A stretch of 64,000 nt of DNA from Solicoccozyma terricola. Lineage: Eukaryota; Basidiomycota; Tremellomycetes; Filobasidiales; Piskurozymaceae. Positions 1-11,285 of this stretch are shown here, one piece after another. The translations under genes and the position numbers were made by a program. The DNA is taken from NCBI GenBank assembly GCA_001600875.1, contig BCLD01000019.1, positions 454,635-518,634 of the forward strand, given 5' to 3'. The stretch's first letter is position 1. The number at the start of each line of letters is the position of its first letter. Under the pieces are notes generated by a model, which had not been told where the DNA came from, did not search any database, and saw only the letters and a program-made list of their open reading frames with translations.

Positions 1-44
1 CCCCCCCCCCCCCCTCCCCCCCTCCTCCGCGTCTCTCTCTACAG

Positions 45-224
45 GCTCAATCTGGTACATTCAACATCACCGCATCCACTTCTGGATCATCCTCCTCATC
101 CTCCTCAGCTTCTACCGTCTTGACTTCTTCTACATCAACCACCGCTAGTGATGGTACTCAACAGACCGGTACTTCCACATCTATCGCATACAGTGGAAAT
201 GCATCAGGTGCAATCCCAGGTGCT
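45..224 (+). CDS. Ser/Thr-rich secreted-type protein, C-terminal exon only (partial)
   Basis: An acceptor preceded by a C-rich tract (CTCTCTACAG at 35-44) opens a 60-codon phase-0 exon that ends at a GTGAGT donor at 225. The peptide is almost entirely Ser, Thr, Ala and Gly, beginning AQSGTFNITA and ending NASGAIPGA. This composition is typical of the O-glycosylated stalk before the GPI signal of fungal cell-wall proteins. The hydrophobic GPI tail expected in a last exon is missing: after the donor only about 95 bp of intron-like sequence, including a CTGAT branch-like motif, precede a long C run and then an unrelated gene start. If the donor is not used, the frame stops at 240. The gene is cut on the left by the window. 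Family not identified; Kre9/Knh1-like or another GPI-anchored wall protein is a guess. Confidence 0.5.
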
Positions 225-318
225 GTGAGTAAACAATTTTAAGATGTCGATTCCTCGTGGGAAAAGGGGAAAGAATAAATACTGATATCTTGTGTGATTC
301 GCTTGTAATTTCCCCCCC

Positions 319-319
<1 letters not shown>

Positions 320-384
<65 letters not shown>
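320..384. repeat. 65-nt poly-C run between two genes
   Basis: An uninterrupted C run separates intron-like sequence of the upstream gene from the start codon at 402. It may be a real homopolymer or the place where the assembly joined two C/G-rich ends. The missing last exon on its left and the missing promoter on its right favour a join. Confidence 0.8.
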
Positions 385-401
385 ACCCCCACCCCCGCAC
401 A

Positions 402-3329
402 ATGTCAACCCACCCCGCCCCATTCACATGGCCCCTCCCCGCCCAAACCGTATTCATCACAGGTACATTCGACAATTGGTCTGGTCAAACACATCAACTT
501 TTAAAACAACCTGATGGAACTTTTAAAGGAACGGTTGATGTACCGTTTGGTGAGAAATTGGCTTATAAGTATGTGGTTGATGGACAGTGGATGACTAGGG
601 AGGATGAAGCGAAGGAATGGGGTGAGTTTGGTTTGTGGGAGTGTGCGGTGGTGGGGTTCGATGTTTCGCAGAGATAAGATGGTGAAGGGAGAACTTTTTG
701 GGTGTTTTCGAAAAGCGTGCCTTGTTGGGGGGAAAAGGGGATGAAGAAAACGTTTGGGAAGATGTGGTGTGGAGAAACTTTGAGGGGGGGATGGGTTGTT
801 GTCGTTTGTTTTGTTGAGATTTTTGAAAAAGTCAGGGAGGTAGATGGAAAGGGGTTTCCGGAATTAGGACTTTTTGAGAGCCCCCCCGGGGGGGGGGAGT
901 TTATCTCTTTCAGACAATTTGGAGATGGATGAACGGAAGGGTGCTGCTGGGTGGTGTTGATATTGCACCAGTCAAGAATACCCGTCGATATCGAACCGGA
1001 GTTGCGTAGATGGGGCCGGGGGGGGGGGGGGGGGGGGGAACCGGAACGGCGTATGACTGGGTTATCTACACTCCTGGAGTTCGTACGGGGGCTTGCAATT
1101 TGACATCTCGTGTGTGCGAGGTTGTGCGGTGAAAGGTTGATCGATCTGCACGGAACGGCGAGTGGAGGGATCTGGGAACTCACGCCTCAGCCAGCCGTAC
1201 GAGAGAACATCCAGCTGCTCCTTCGGGACAACTCCCGTTCAGGTGTTATCATGACATTGGGTCCAAACAAACCTGATAAGTGGAGAATCGTCATGGCGTG
1301 CCGGAATCCAAAAAAATAAAAATAACAATCTACACGTCCACATCGCTGAAACATTCACTTATCCCCTACTTCAACAGACGCCGCAGGTAACATGAACAAC
1401 GTCTACACTGCTCCTGCCGCGCCCGTCACTCCTGTTCCAACTACCGCTGCTACTACCGTCCCTTCAACAACCACATCCGACCCAGCCGTCGCTACTGAAG
1501 CCAATCTTCCTACAGAGGACAAAACTGAACCAGAGTCATTGGTTGCTGCGGCTGTTCCAGCTGCTGCTACTGGTGCTGCTGTCGGTGTCGTAGCTGCAGG
1601 TGCGAGTGGACAACGTGGTGTTGTAGAGGAAGCTGGAAATGAAACTCTCGTGCCGAAAGTATATGGAAGTGAACTTGGAGCTCCGTTGGATTGTGAGTGT
1701 CGGCAAAAGTGGACGAATGGGCTCTTCCCCGGGGGGGGGGGGGGGCGTTGTTCGAGTGCTAATCTGTTAATCATTACCTTGTACCAGCTTCAACTCCCAC
1801 CAAAGCGGCTCCTATTACCGAAACCAGTACTACCGCTCCCATTTCGACCACCAAGGAAGTGACTTCCGCTCCATCCGAAGGTCCAAGAGTTCCCTCCCAG
1901 CCACCCGTTTTGGCCGAGGGTGCCGCTACTCAGCCCACCGATTCAACTACGACTGCCGAGCCTGCAGCACCCCTCAAAGGCATCGCTTCAATGTTCGGTA
2001 CCTCGCCTGCCGCGACTGGCACGACTGGCACCACGACCGGAACTGGCCTCAGCACAGATGAAGTAGTTGCCGCTGGTGCTGGTATCGGTGCTGGTGTATT
2101 GGCTGCTGCCGCTGCCGCTGGTGGCGCGGTCATGAGTGGCGTGAGTGACGCTGTCCATGCTGTCACCGGCGTAGATTTGATCCACCCGGACCCGGTGAGT
2201 AGCATGAGATTCTAACCCTTGCGGTTCGAAAATCCTAATGCCCCGATCGGACTGATTTAGATTACCCTCCAGGAGGCTAAGACTCAAGGTATCGACACCA
2301 AGGCTCTCTCAACTGCCGGCTCGCAAGTCCCCGCTACGTCTGCGTCTGTTCCTACAACTCTGCCAGCCGACGACTCGCAAGTCCCCGCTACCTCTGCATC
2401 TATTCCTACACCTCTGCCAGAAAAGCCAATTGTCCAGGACTCAATCATGACTGGTTAGTGGAACTCGCAGTGTCCCGATATCCCGCCTACATACTGACCG
2501 AGCTCCGCGACATCAGGCCCACCCAACGGCATTCACACTAGCGAGCCTGCTGCTGTATCCACCTCGGTGCCTCAGCCAGCAATCACCTCAACCGGCGTCT
2601 CCAAGCCCACCAGTGCCTCTCAGCCGGATGTCTTCACCAACGTCCACGACAGCAAGGACAAGTCCGCCGTCATTCCCGACGTCATTCCTAAATCCGAGCA
2701 CGATGTTCCCGCTCAGCACGAGACCAAGGACGCCAACCACAAGCACATTCCTCAACCTGTGATTACCTCCATCGGCGAGAGCACCAAGGACCGCACTCAG
2801 CCAAGCAAGGCCGACGCTCGGACACAACCCATCTCGGACGCCCCAGGTATCGACGCCAAGGACGAAAAGTACAAGGCAGAGGCCGATGGGGTGCCATCCC
2901 GCAGCTATATCAAGAAGTCGCCCGCAGGCAAGGATCTCGCTGGGACCGGTCTGCCACTGTCCGCCAGCACTGTCCCGACCTCTGGCGAGGGTGCCGTCCC
3001 ACCAGCCACCCCTGCCAAGTCTGTGATTCCCGGCGCCACTATCACCGGCCCTGAGGGTATTAAATCTGCGACTGTCCCCGCTCCAGGCACACCAGCTAGC
3101 AAGATCATCTCCGAGTCTCGTGACTCGGCTCTCGCCAGCCCAACCTCGACGGCACCTAGCACCCCAGCAAAGAAAACCAGCAAAGAGTCAGACTTGGTGC
3201 GAAAACGCAAGAGCAGTTTCTTCGCAAAGGTGAGTGGATGTGATGAATGGTTGGATCAAAGTCCAGCGTTGAAATAACGTCACTTTGCAGGTCAAGGGTG
3301 TTTTCAAGAAGAACACTTCAGAGGACTGA
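402..3329 (+). CDS. Crp1/Mdg1-like protein with N-terminal CBM48 (AMPK-beta glycogen-binding) domain
   Basis: Six exons fit in phase: 402-621, 1378-1692, 1788-2194, 2261-2453, 2517-3229 and 3291-3329, giving about 628 residues. Residues 8-80 form a carbohydrate-binding module of the AMPK-beta type, with VFITGTFDNW, the LAYKYVVDGQW strand pair and, across intron 1, EWDAAGNMNNVY. The rest is low-complexity Ala/Pro/Thr/Ser sequence with a Gly/Ala-rich stretch, ending in a basic FFAKVKGVFKK tail. This layout matches yeast Crp1/Mdg1 (a cruciform-DNA-binding protein and a pheromone-pathway suppressor), so the family call is strong while the role is unknown. Intron 1 is 756 nt, unusually long here, and holds G runs; intron 2 holds another. 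The ATG follows the C run directly, so no normal promoter is visible. Confidence 0.8.
1018..1038 (+). repeat. Poly-G tract in intron 1 of the Crp1-like gene
   Basis: A run of 21 G on the sense strand inside the 756-nt intron. A shorter C7G10 block lies at 881-897, and intron 2 carries a 15-G run at 1731-1745. Confidence 0.85.
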
Positions 3330-3609
3330 TAGATTGGGCCCGTCCGCTATTGATCTACAGTGCTATTCGCCGCTTCCTTTCAACCTCTCTTTTCGCTTTT
3401 CTTTCTGGACTTTTTCTATGGCCTCTCGTCGGCCTATTTGCCTACCGTTTAATCGTCCTTATCACACCCTTCTTTCTCTCTCTGCCTCATGCGCTTTATC
3501 TTGGTTGCTTATGATTTTTTTTTGATGTATTCGGAGTTAGGGCAAAGAATTACTTTATGCTTTTTATTAATTGACATGCCCACAAAGTACAACCGTCGCT
3601 ATGCGTTTC

Positions 3610-6045
3610 CTACTGCTGCTGCTGCTGCTGCTGCTGCTGAGCGTATTGCCCTATCTGCGGCATCTGCATTCCTTGCACATTCGGTTTGCCCATCACCCCA
3701 CCACCCCCATAAGCCATCATGTTGTTCATGCCGGGAAACATACCGCCTTGCTGCATGAATTGTTGTGACGTTTGCTGCGGTTGCTGTTGAGCCGATGCCT
3801 GATATGACTGCTGAAGTCCTGCTAGCTGTGCAGCGGTGACTCCTTGCATCATGGGCCATTGCCCGCCGTTCAGGCCAACGGAGAGATTGTTAGCCTGTCC
3901 TCGTTGATGTTGCTGTTGCTGTTGACTTTGCTGCTGCTGTTGCAGTCCCGCGGAAGGACTCCCTCCTGCAGCCTGCAGACCAGCCATTCTCGCCGCCATC
4001 ATATCTCGATGACGCTGAGCTTGTAACGCTAGAAGTTGCTGTTGCTGCTGCGCCGCTTGTTGGTCCTGCAACGAGCGCTGCATTTGCGCGAGTTGTTGTT
4101 GGCTAGTGGACTGCTGGCGCTGAGCGAGAACCTGGGCAGGATTGATCAGAAGTTGATTGTCACGATTTGCAGTTGAAGCAGACATTCCCATGCTCGGTTG
4201 TTGATTTTGCATCGAGGGAGTACCGTGCGTAATGGAGCTCTGTCTTCCAGAAGAGCCAGGTCGCTGACCATCGGAACCAGCAGGTGTACCAGATACTGAG
4301 CGTTGCTGGCCCTGCTGTTGCGGAACACCTGATACGCCCATCATCCACTGTGGTACCTGTGCCTGCTGTTGTGGCGGCGGCGGCGGTAGCTGTTGCGGAG
4401 GATATTGTAATCGAGGATCTGCCTGGACACCAGAGTACGAGCCTTGTACGTTGCTCATGCTAGGTCGTTGCGGCTGTTGTGCGCCACCCATTTGCATCGC
4501 CATGATGGGCTGCCGACTTCCCATGGGTGGAAGGTCGGGTCTTGCCTGCAGATCCTGGGGAAGCTTCGGTGGCGATGCGGGTGGAGGCGAAGGCGGCGGT
4601 CCGTGAACATTTGAGTAATACAGTGCTGATCCTCGATCGACTTGGTATCTTTTTTTTTTTTTTGGTGAAATGGATGGCTAGTCAGCATTTGAAGTTGGTT
4701 ACAGGCGCTTCTACTGGTGCTCACGACTGTGTATTGACATCCCACTGCGGACCTCGCTGTCTCCTCGCTTCTATCAGCAAATGATTCCTGCAAGCGGAGA
4801 CAAAATCAGCATAACTATATCGAGATATCTGCCCGAGCTTCCCTCTGCTCACCAATAAGACGCGCTCCCCAACCCTTTCGCCATCGTCTCCTTTTTTTTC
4901 TCTTCCATTGCCTTCATCATGGCCAACCCCTCCTCCGCACGTTCTCTCTCCTGTTTTTCCATCTTATCCTTATCAACCTCAGACGTATTTTCATCCAGGT
5001 CTACCTGCACGACAGACTGAGCAGCAAGGTAAGCTTGCGCAGAAGCAAGGGCTGCAGCAGCAGACGCAGCTTCTTCTGCTTGTTTCGCAGCTGCTGCAGC
5101 CGCCGCCGCTTGTTGAGCTCTTTTCGCATACAAATGACCCCATCTTCCCATTCCTTTATTTCGATTCCTACCATTTCTACCACCAGTTGGTGTAGAAGGT
5201 GTAGGTGTTCCACCTCCTGCACTTGGACCTGGTGTTGCGTAACCTCCTCCTCCTGCAACACTCATAGGTCCAGGAGATGCAGTCCCATCTTCAAATGCAC
5301 CATCGACACTCCCATTCCCATTCATCCTCATTCTTCTCGCTCTTGCTAATGCGATCGTACCATTTCCAATCGTACTTGGATCTATCAGAGCGTTCTGATA
5401 TGCGGTGAGGTCGAGCTTGATCAATTCATCAGATGATATAGCCAGCTTGATTCCGTGTTTTGAAGCGATGAGACGTGCAGTTTCAATGACGTCTGGTTGG
5501 ATGTGAGATTTTGTAAGGGTTGGAGGTTGTTGATACGGATGTGAAGAGGATGTTGGTGAGATAGGTTTTGGATGAGCGATATGATGCGATTCTTCACGTT
5601 TACGTTTATTCGTTGTGAGAGACGATGATTGAGGAAGGTTTGGAATTGAGAGTTCATGATTTGGTTTTTTGTCCTCGTGGTTTGGGTTATCGTTATCGTC
5701 ATCGTTGTCTTTGTCGTCATTGTCATCTACATCTTCCCTCTTCCGTTTCCCACCAACGATATAACCTTCATCCTCCGTCCCCATCGCTCCTACCTCCTCA
5801 TTCATAACCTCTGACTTTCCTCTTTCAATAACCGTCTCCTCCTCCCTTCCATTCGCATCATCAACCTCCTCTGCATCATCCTCATCCTCATCATCATCCT
5901 CATCATCATCATCCAACCAGACCGCACTCCCACCAGGTAACTGTTCATCCCATTGTTCAGCGATGATAGTGACTGGTAATGGTGGAAGAACGAGGAGGGT
6001 GGTCGATTGTGGAGTACGTTGGGATTGGGATGGGTTCCAGACCAT
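3610..6045 (-). CDS. Gln-rich nuclear-type protein with acidic N-terminus (unknown)
   Basis: Three exons read in phase: 6045-4853, 4787-4725 and 4648-3610, about 764 residues. The first exon would stop just past 4853 if unspliced, but the stop overlaps a GTGAGC donor; a CTGAT branch and TTGCAG acceptor follow, and the same happens at the next intron. Across the joins the protein reads SASYW-NHLLIEARRQRG and DVNTQSYQVDRGS. In order it has an Asp/Glu tract (residues about 45-65), two KRKRE basic patches (candidate nuclear signals), a Gly/Ser linker, a poly-Ala helix with charged coiled-coil-like sequence, a proline-rich stretch and a long Gln-rich C-terminus ending in nine Gln directly before the stop. 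Composition suggests a transcription or chromatin co-regulator, but no domain is recognised. Confidence 0.65.
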
Positions 6046-7032
6046 TTTGTTTCTTTTTTTTTTTTTTTAAAAACAGGTCACCGAAATATGATTCAGATCG
6101 CAGAGTTGCTTGCGAAAATCGAGGATCTTCCTTGTTTCGTCTTTTGGGGTTTTTTTCTTTACCGACGTGACCAGCTATGGTTTTAATGCAACGTTTTTTT
6201 CAAAAGTCCGCTCAAGGTGATACATGAAGATGAAGAATCGAGGTAGAATTCGCACTTATTATTCAACCAAAATGAACAGATCCTAGTTGATTCGTTCTAA
6301 TCAAGTTGATTTAGATTCCTAGTTGAGCGGAAACCAGACCAGATCTTTCGTTGTATATCCAGCGCGTACCGATACCTGTCAACACGATGCAAAAGTATTA
6401 ACATCTCCATCATTACTCAAACGCTCAACCATTGCCAACCCGCGTTAAAAACTGACCCCCGGCGTCAACCTCTCCAACAGCAGAACAAGAGCAACGACGA
6501 CACGAGTATATGTGAGGATGGGTGGAGTGAGGATGATGTGGTTTGATGAGTAGGAGGGTGTGGAGATGATGAAGGTTGTAGGAGTGAATACCAGTTGCAG
6601 TTGCCGTTGCAGTTGTTACGATTGCATGTTGACTCTTCGGGGCAAGGGTAAACAGGGAATGGGTGACACGTGATAGCGAACAGCGAAGGGGGAGGGGGGG
6701 GAAGGGTGGCGAGGGTGGCGAGGGGAGGGGGGGAGCCATTTCCACGCCGTGTTTGCTCAGTGGACTGGGTCAGTCGCTACCTTGATTGAGCACAGCGTAC
6801 ACCATACTCTCTGCAAAGTGTCTCTTATCGACGCACACAGCACCAACGACCCCTTCCAACCACCTTGTCCTATGCTGGGAATATATACCCTGTATACCCT
6901 ATTCTACCTAGTCCGGCGATATCCGTGGTAATATCCGTCACGTGATGTACACAATCCAACCCATCCACCCCCGTCCACCATGTTCATGCGACAACCACTC
7001 TTCACTACAAGCATCCACTCCCTCACCCAACC
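6046..7032. other. Divergent intergenic region, 987 bp
   Basis: It separates the starts of the Gln-rich gene (minus) and the S28 peptidase gene (plus) and probably holds both promoters. A poly-T tract lies near 6053-6068 and G-rich strings near 6689-6732. On the minus strand a possible last exon (6375-6319) can be spliced to a hydrophobic stretch ending at 6457, but no start codon can be linked to it, so no gene is called. Confidence 0.5.
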
Positions 7033-9286
7033 ATGACACCGCTCACTCCATTCCTCATATCCCTCCCTCTCCTCTCATTATTCACAACCACACTCGCTCT
7101 TTCACACGCAGATGATATCCAATTACTACATTCTGGCCGTCCACAAATAGGATTATGGCAGGCTTTGCACTCGGCGACTCTAATCAAACGATCAACATAC
7201 TCATCTTCTCAACGAGAATTCAAAGTAGATCCTTCTGATAGATCTTCCAAAGACCATCAACACCATCTGTATGAACCTCACTGTTTCCAACAACCTTTAG
7301 ATCATTTCGATAAGAAATCGGATGTCTACTTTTGTCAACGGTATTGGGTATCAACAGAGTTCTACAAGAAAGGTAGTAAAGGTGGAGATGGACCTGTTGT
7401 TGTTCTTGATGGCGGAGAAACAAGTGGAGAAAATCGATTACCGTTTTTAGAGACTGGTGAGTTAGAAGGTTTTTGACGGTTTTGCTTTTTTTATCGTCGT
7501 GTATAAGGAAGGTTATCCCACTCATGCAGCTATTTGTTATGCGTTATACCTACCTACCACCAACCAGGAATCGTTAATATCCTCACCAACGCTACCAATG
7601 GTATCGGTATCATCCTTGAACACCGATACTACGGTAAATCCCTCCCATCCCAACACCACCTTCCCAACCTCTCAACTTCAAATCTTCAATACCTAACAAA
7701 CGAACAAGCTGAGCTTGATTCGATTCGATTCATTGAAAACCTCAATCTCACCCATCTTAACATTCATGATTCTCTTCATCCTACCAATCGACCATGGATA
7801 TACTACGGTGGATCTTACGCTGGAGCTCGTGCCGCACATCTTAGAAAAGGCTGGCCAAACATTGTTTACGGCGCAATCGCTTCATCAGCAGTAACACACG
7901 CTCAAATTGATTATTGGGAATACTTTGATGCAATTCGTCAATGGGCACCTGAGAAATGCATGCGAGTGATGGAGGAGACTATCGAAGCGATTGATGATGC
8001 TATTGATGTCCTGGAGCCGATTGGGTTGAGAAAAAAGTTTCAAGGCTTGTTCGGGTTGAAGGGATTGGAACATGTAGATGACTTTGGACAAGTCTTGGCG
8101 AGTGCTTTGGACAGCTGGCAGGGTAGGAATTGGGATCCAAAGGGTGAGTGAACAACTATTGATTGGTGTCGGAGTCTCTATGCTGATGTTGGGTACAACA
8201 AATTTGGGGAAAAAAAAAAACAAAAAAACACAGTCGGATCATCCGAGTTCTATCGATTCTGCGATATTCTCACAGCTGGCGGTGCTTCATCCGTGATTGG
8301 ACCTGTTCGAATCACATCTTCCATTCTCAACTACGCAGGATATATCAAAGAGAACATAGTCGCACGGTGTCCTACCGATGATAACGGTGATCGAGATATA
8401 GAAGATGTGAGAGTTGATCGAGCGGAGAACGCCCAGATACCCCGTGGCAAAAAAGAAAAAAAAAAGAAAAGAAAACCAGCTGATTGGAGGGGCAAACGGC
8501 GTCATTCACAGTGCTTTGGAACGTATAATCCTGAAAAGTACGCTAGAAATGGTCGAGATCAGGAATGGAGACTCTGGCTATACCAAGTATGCACTCAGTG
8601 GGGCTACTTCATGCCAGCGCCACCATCGGGCAAGCGTATTGTCTCCAAGTTGTTAGTCGTCCCTACACCACACCCTCGGCTGGCGATGTAGTGTTCTTAC
8701 CCCTCACCCTCGTCTTCTCGCAGTCTCACTCTAGAATACTCCTCAAAAGTTTGCAAACTCGCTTTTCCTCCTGAGAATGGAGCGGTCATCCCTGATTGGC
8801 CGGACGTCGATAGCGTCAATGCCAGAGGGGATTTCGCTCTCGAGGAGGAGCGGTTGGCTTTCATGTGAGTGTGACAGAGGTTGGTCTAGTGGGATCAAAT
8901 GAGACTGATTGATGTACGAATTCTCCACAGTGATGGCGATTCGGATCCATGGAGGCCGGCGGTGAGTGATCGGTGCCAAGAGCATTACCTCGATATCGAC
9001 GCTAATCTGCTCTACTTGTACAGACTCCTCAATCTGATTACGCAGTCAAGAGAAATAGTACCATCTCGCAGCCAGTCTACATGATCTCCGGTGCGTTATA
9101 TTATCTTATTGGCTTTGAACCGTCAACTGAAAAATATATATTTACACAGACGCCGTTCACCATTTCGATGAAAATGGGTTGACCGATCATACCAAAGAAC
9201 CTATGCGCATTCAACGCGTTCATGCTGAAGAAGTTGCCTTTGTGAAAGCCTGGTTGGAGGATTGGGTAGCACCGAAGGCAGCTTGA
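7033..9286 (+). CDS. Secreted serine carboxypeptidase-type protease, family S28
   Basis: Eight phase-consistent exons (7033-7456, 7568-8143, 8234-8406, 8512-8651, 8724-8864, 8931-8961, 9024-9090, 9150-9286) give about 562 residues. The N-terminus is a signal peptide (hydrophobic core around LISLPLLSLFTTTLAL). The S28 core begins at FQQPLDHFD; the nucleophile motif GGSYAG puts the serine near residue 224; the acid is in DGDSDPW and the histidine in DAVHHFDENG. LEHRYYGKS is another family hallmark. S28 enzymes (lysosomal Pro-X carboxypeptidase, DPP2 and fungal acid prolyl peptidases) cleave after proline, so a secreted or vacuolar proline-specific peptidase is inferred. Intron 3 contains a purine/A-rich tract before its acceptor. 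The precise substrate preference cannot be read from the sequence. Confidence 0.92.
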
Positions 9287-9640
9287 GTGGTGGGACGAAC
9301 ACTGCGACATACTAGAGAGTAAACGTGCTCCCTCAGATGCATCATGATTTGGCTTTCATGAACCGAAGTTCAGGTACAATTCATCGATCGTCCAGTGTCA
9401 CCGGTCCCGTCACTCCCTTGTGCCTTCCGAGACGTCCGAGTTCTCGTCCTGTAAATGGGCAAGTGTTAATGGTTATTAACCACCTACGTATTGACCATCT
9501 CTGTGGCCCAAAAAAAAAACAATTCGGCCGGTCTATGCCCGCTTGAGCTTGGAGTAATAAAATCAACCGAATCAACCCCAACGATTAGCTGAAATCGCAT
9601 CTACTCCAACAACATTCAAGCCAGTCCTCGCATCACCACC
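9287..9640. other. Intergenic region, 354 bp
   Basis: It lies between the S28 gene end and the carbonic anhydrase start. An A9 run sits near 9510-9518. No further gene or motif is seen. Confidence 0.5.
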
Positions 9641-10925
9641 ATGGCGTTGGCCGGATCTTCTCGTGCACTCGGTGAGGCCCTCTGCACTTTTATTGACCCG
9701 AATGACCGAGCTGACATGCTGACATCGCTGCTTTTGGCCCTCCAGGTAGGTCCGGTCTCGTCTGTTCAGTCCAATCAACGGGAATTCACTCACGCTGTAT
9801 GACTCGGCATATAGCAAGCTCTTCCTCTCGTGCGACTCCAGAGCTCGTGAGTGGGGTACTGGAGTCGTTACTTTCTTAAACTACTGCTTATCGCGATGTG
9901 TCCACCGATATTACCAGAAAGAACTCTTGGAACGAAATGCCGAATGGGCAGCATCAATTATACAAAAAGATCCTCAATACTTTGCACGCAATTTCAAAGG
10001 CCAGAAGCCGAAAATCCTGTGGATAGGATGTGAGTGGATGCGTGGATTCTGGAAGAGGAACGGTGTGTAGTTGACCGTTGAAGGCCACTTGAAATACCAG
10101 GCTCGGATTCGAGGGTATCGGAGACTTCAGTTCTGCATGCTCAACCTGGAGAGGTCTTTGTGGTGGGTATATCCGTGGGTACACCAATATCTCAGAGCTG
10201 ATTCCAAGTTCTCCACTCCATATCAGCATCGTAACATTGCCAAGTAGGTTGAACAAGTCCGAAGATAACATAACATATCTCATTTTAACATCCTATCGCG
10301 TTATCGCAGCATCTACCATCCCGCTGATGACAGTATCAACGCGTGTCTCGCCTTTGCCGTGCTCTCCGTCGGGATCCGTCACGTTGTAGTTGCCGTAAGT
10401 CCTGTCCATCCCCCTTTCACAGAACCAATAATCGTATTCTGACCCTTTCGTTCTTCTTACAGGGCCACACCGGATGTGTGGGCTGCATGAACGCCATCAA
10501 ATCCTCCGCTCCAAACCAAGCTCCACCTCTTAAAACACCATTGCAAAGATTTTTGGAGCCCGTTAAGGAGTTGGCGAGAGGGATGTGGAAGGATGGCGTG
10601 GAGCCGGACTTGGAAGAGGTCGTTCGAGTGAGTTTTGAGAGAGTGGTTTGGCCGGATCCTAGGGAGGATAGGATGGCTGATGGGGTGTTTGGGCAGGCGA
10701 ATGTTATTAGACAGGTCAAGATGATTGCTGCTTCTGATGTTGTCCGCCAAGTGAGTTGGTCGGCTGGTAAAGGTGGCCAATGTTGTTTCGATCCGCTCAC
10801 ATCCCCTCTTTGCACTTCCTTAGGACCGATCAGAACGACCTGACGATCCAGTCACAGTTCACGGATGGCTGTACCATCTCGAGAATGGACGTGTAGAGGA
10901 TCTCGAGGTATCTCGTCAGACTTAG
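9641..10925 (+). CDS. Beta-carbonic anhydrase
   Basis: Reversible hydration of CO2. Eight exons: 9641-9671, 9815-9846 (or 9746-9846), 9918-10029, 10101-10162, 10227-10243, 10310-10394, 10463-10750 and 10824-10925; 242 or 265 residues. Zinc ligands are visible: Cys in WIGCSDSRV with the Asp-Arg pair, then His and Cys in GHTGCVGC. HAQPGEVF and HRNIAN are family motifs and IYHPADDSIN precedes the second ligand helix. The C-terminal YHLENGRVEDL is typical of fungal enzymes. Intron 1 contains an internal CCCTCCAG immediately followed by GTAGGT; using the first acceptor adds 23 codons, open and in frame, that give an Arg/Ser-rich, acid-poor leader resembling a mitochondrial presequence. The family call is secure; the targeting is inferred. 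Confidence 0.92.
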
Positions 10926-11285
10926 AAGACTTAGAAAGGCTTTCGTAGAGGCTAAATGGGTTGTCCGGTGGTGGGGTTGGGAAATCTATAGAAGATCGTG
11001 GACTGGGAAGGAAATGAATAGTTTGTAGCAATAGTCGTTAGACAGATACAAAGAACGTGCGCACGAGTGCTACTTGAGGATAATCCATGCAGACACCTCC
11101 ACCTCCATGCCCGCCCATCTGTTGCGAGTGTTGTATACCGGCGGGACGTCCTACTCCCATCCTAACTGCACTTGATGTCGTTTTAGCCTACACTATCCAT
11201 CGTCGAGCGGGGCCTAAGACGGATCCTCAAGCGACAGAGAACGTTTTCTAAGAAGTCCAACGGGATGACCTTCATTCAAACAACC
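10926..11285. other. Convergent intergenic region, 360 bp
   Basis: It lies between the stop codons of the carbonic anhydrase (plus) and CFD1 (minus). Presumably it holds the 3' ends of both; no clear signals are seen. Confidence 0.5.

Noticed and set aside
181..514. Several frames consisting largely of poly-Gly or poly-Pro over the C run
   Set aside because: They are translations of the homopolymer in all frames and have no real protein content.
1110..1319. 69-codon frame inside the 756-nt first intron of the Crp1-like gene
   Set aside because: It lies between a donor and acceptor that restore the conserved EWDAAGNMNNVY; no family match.
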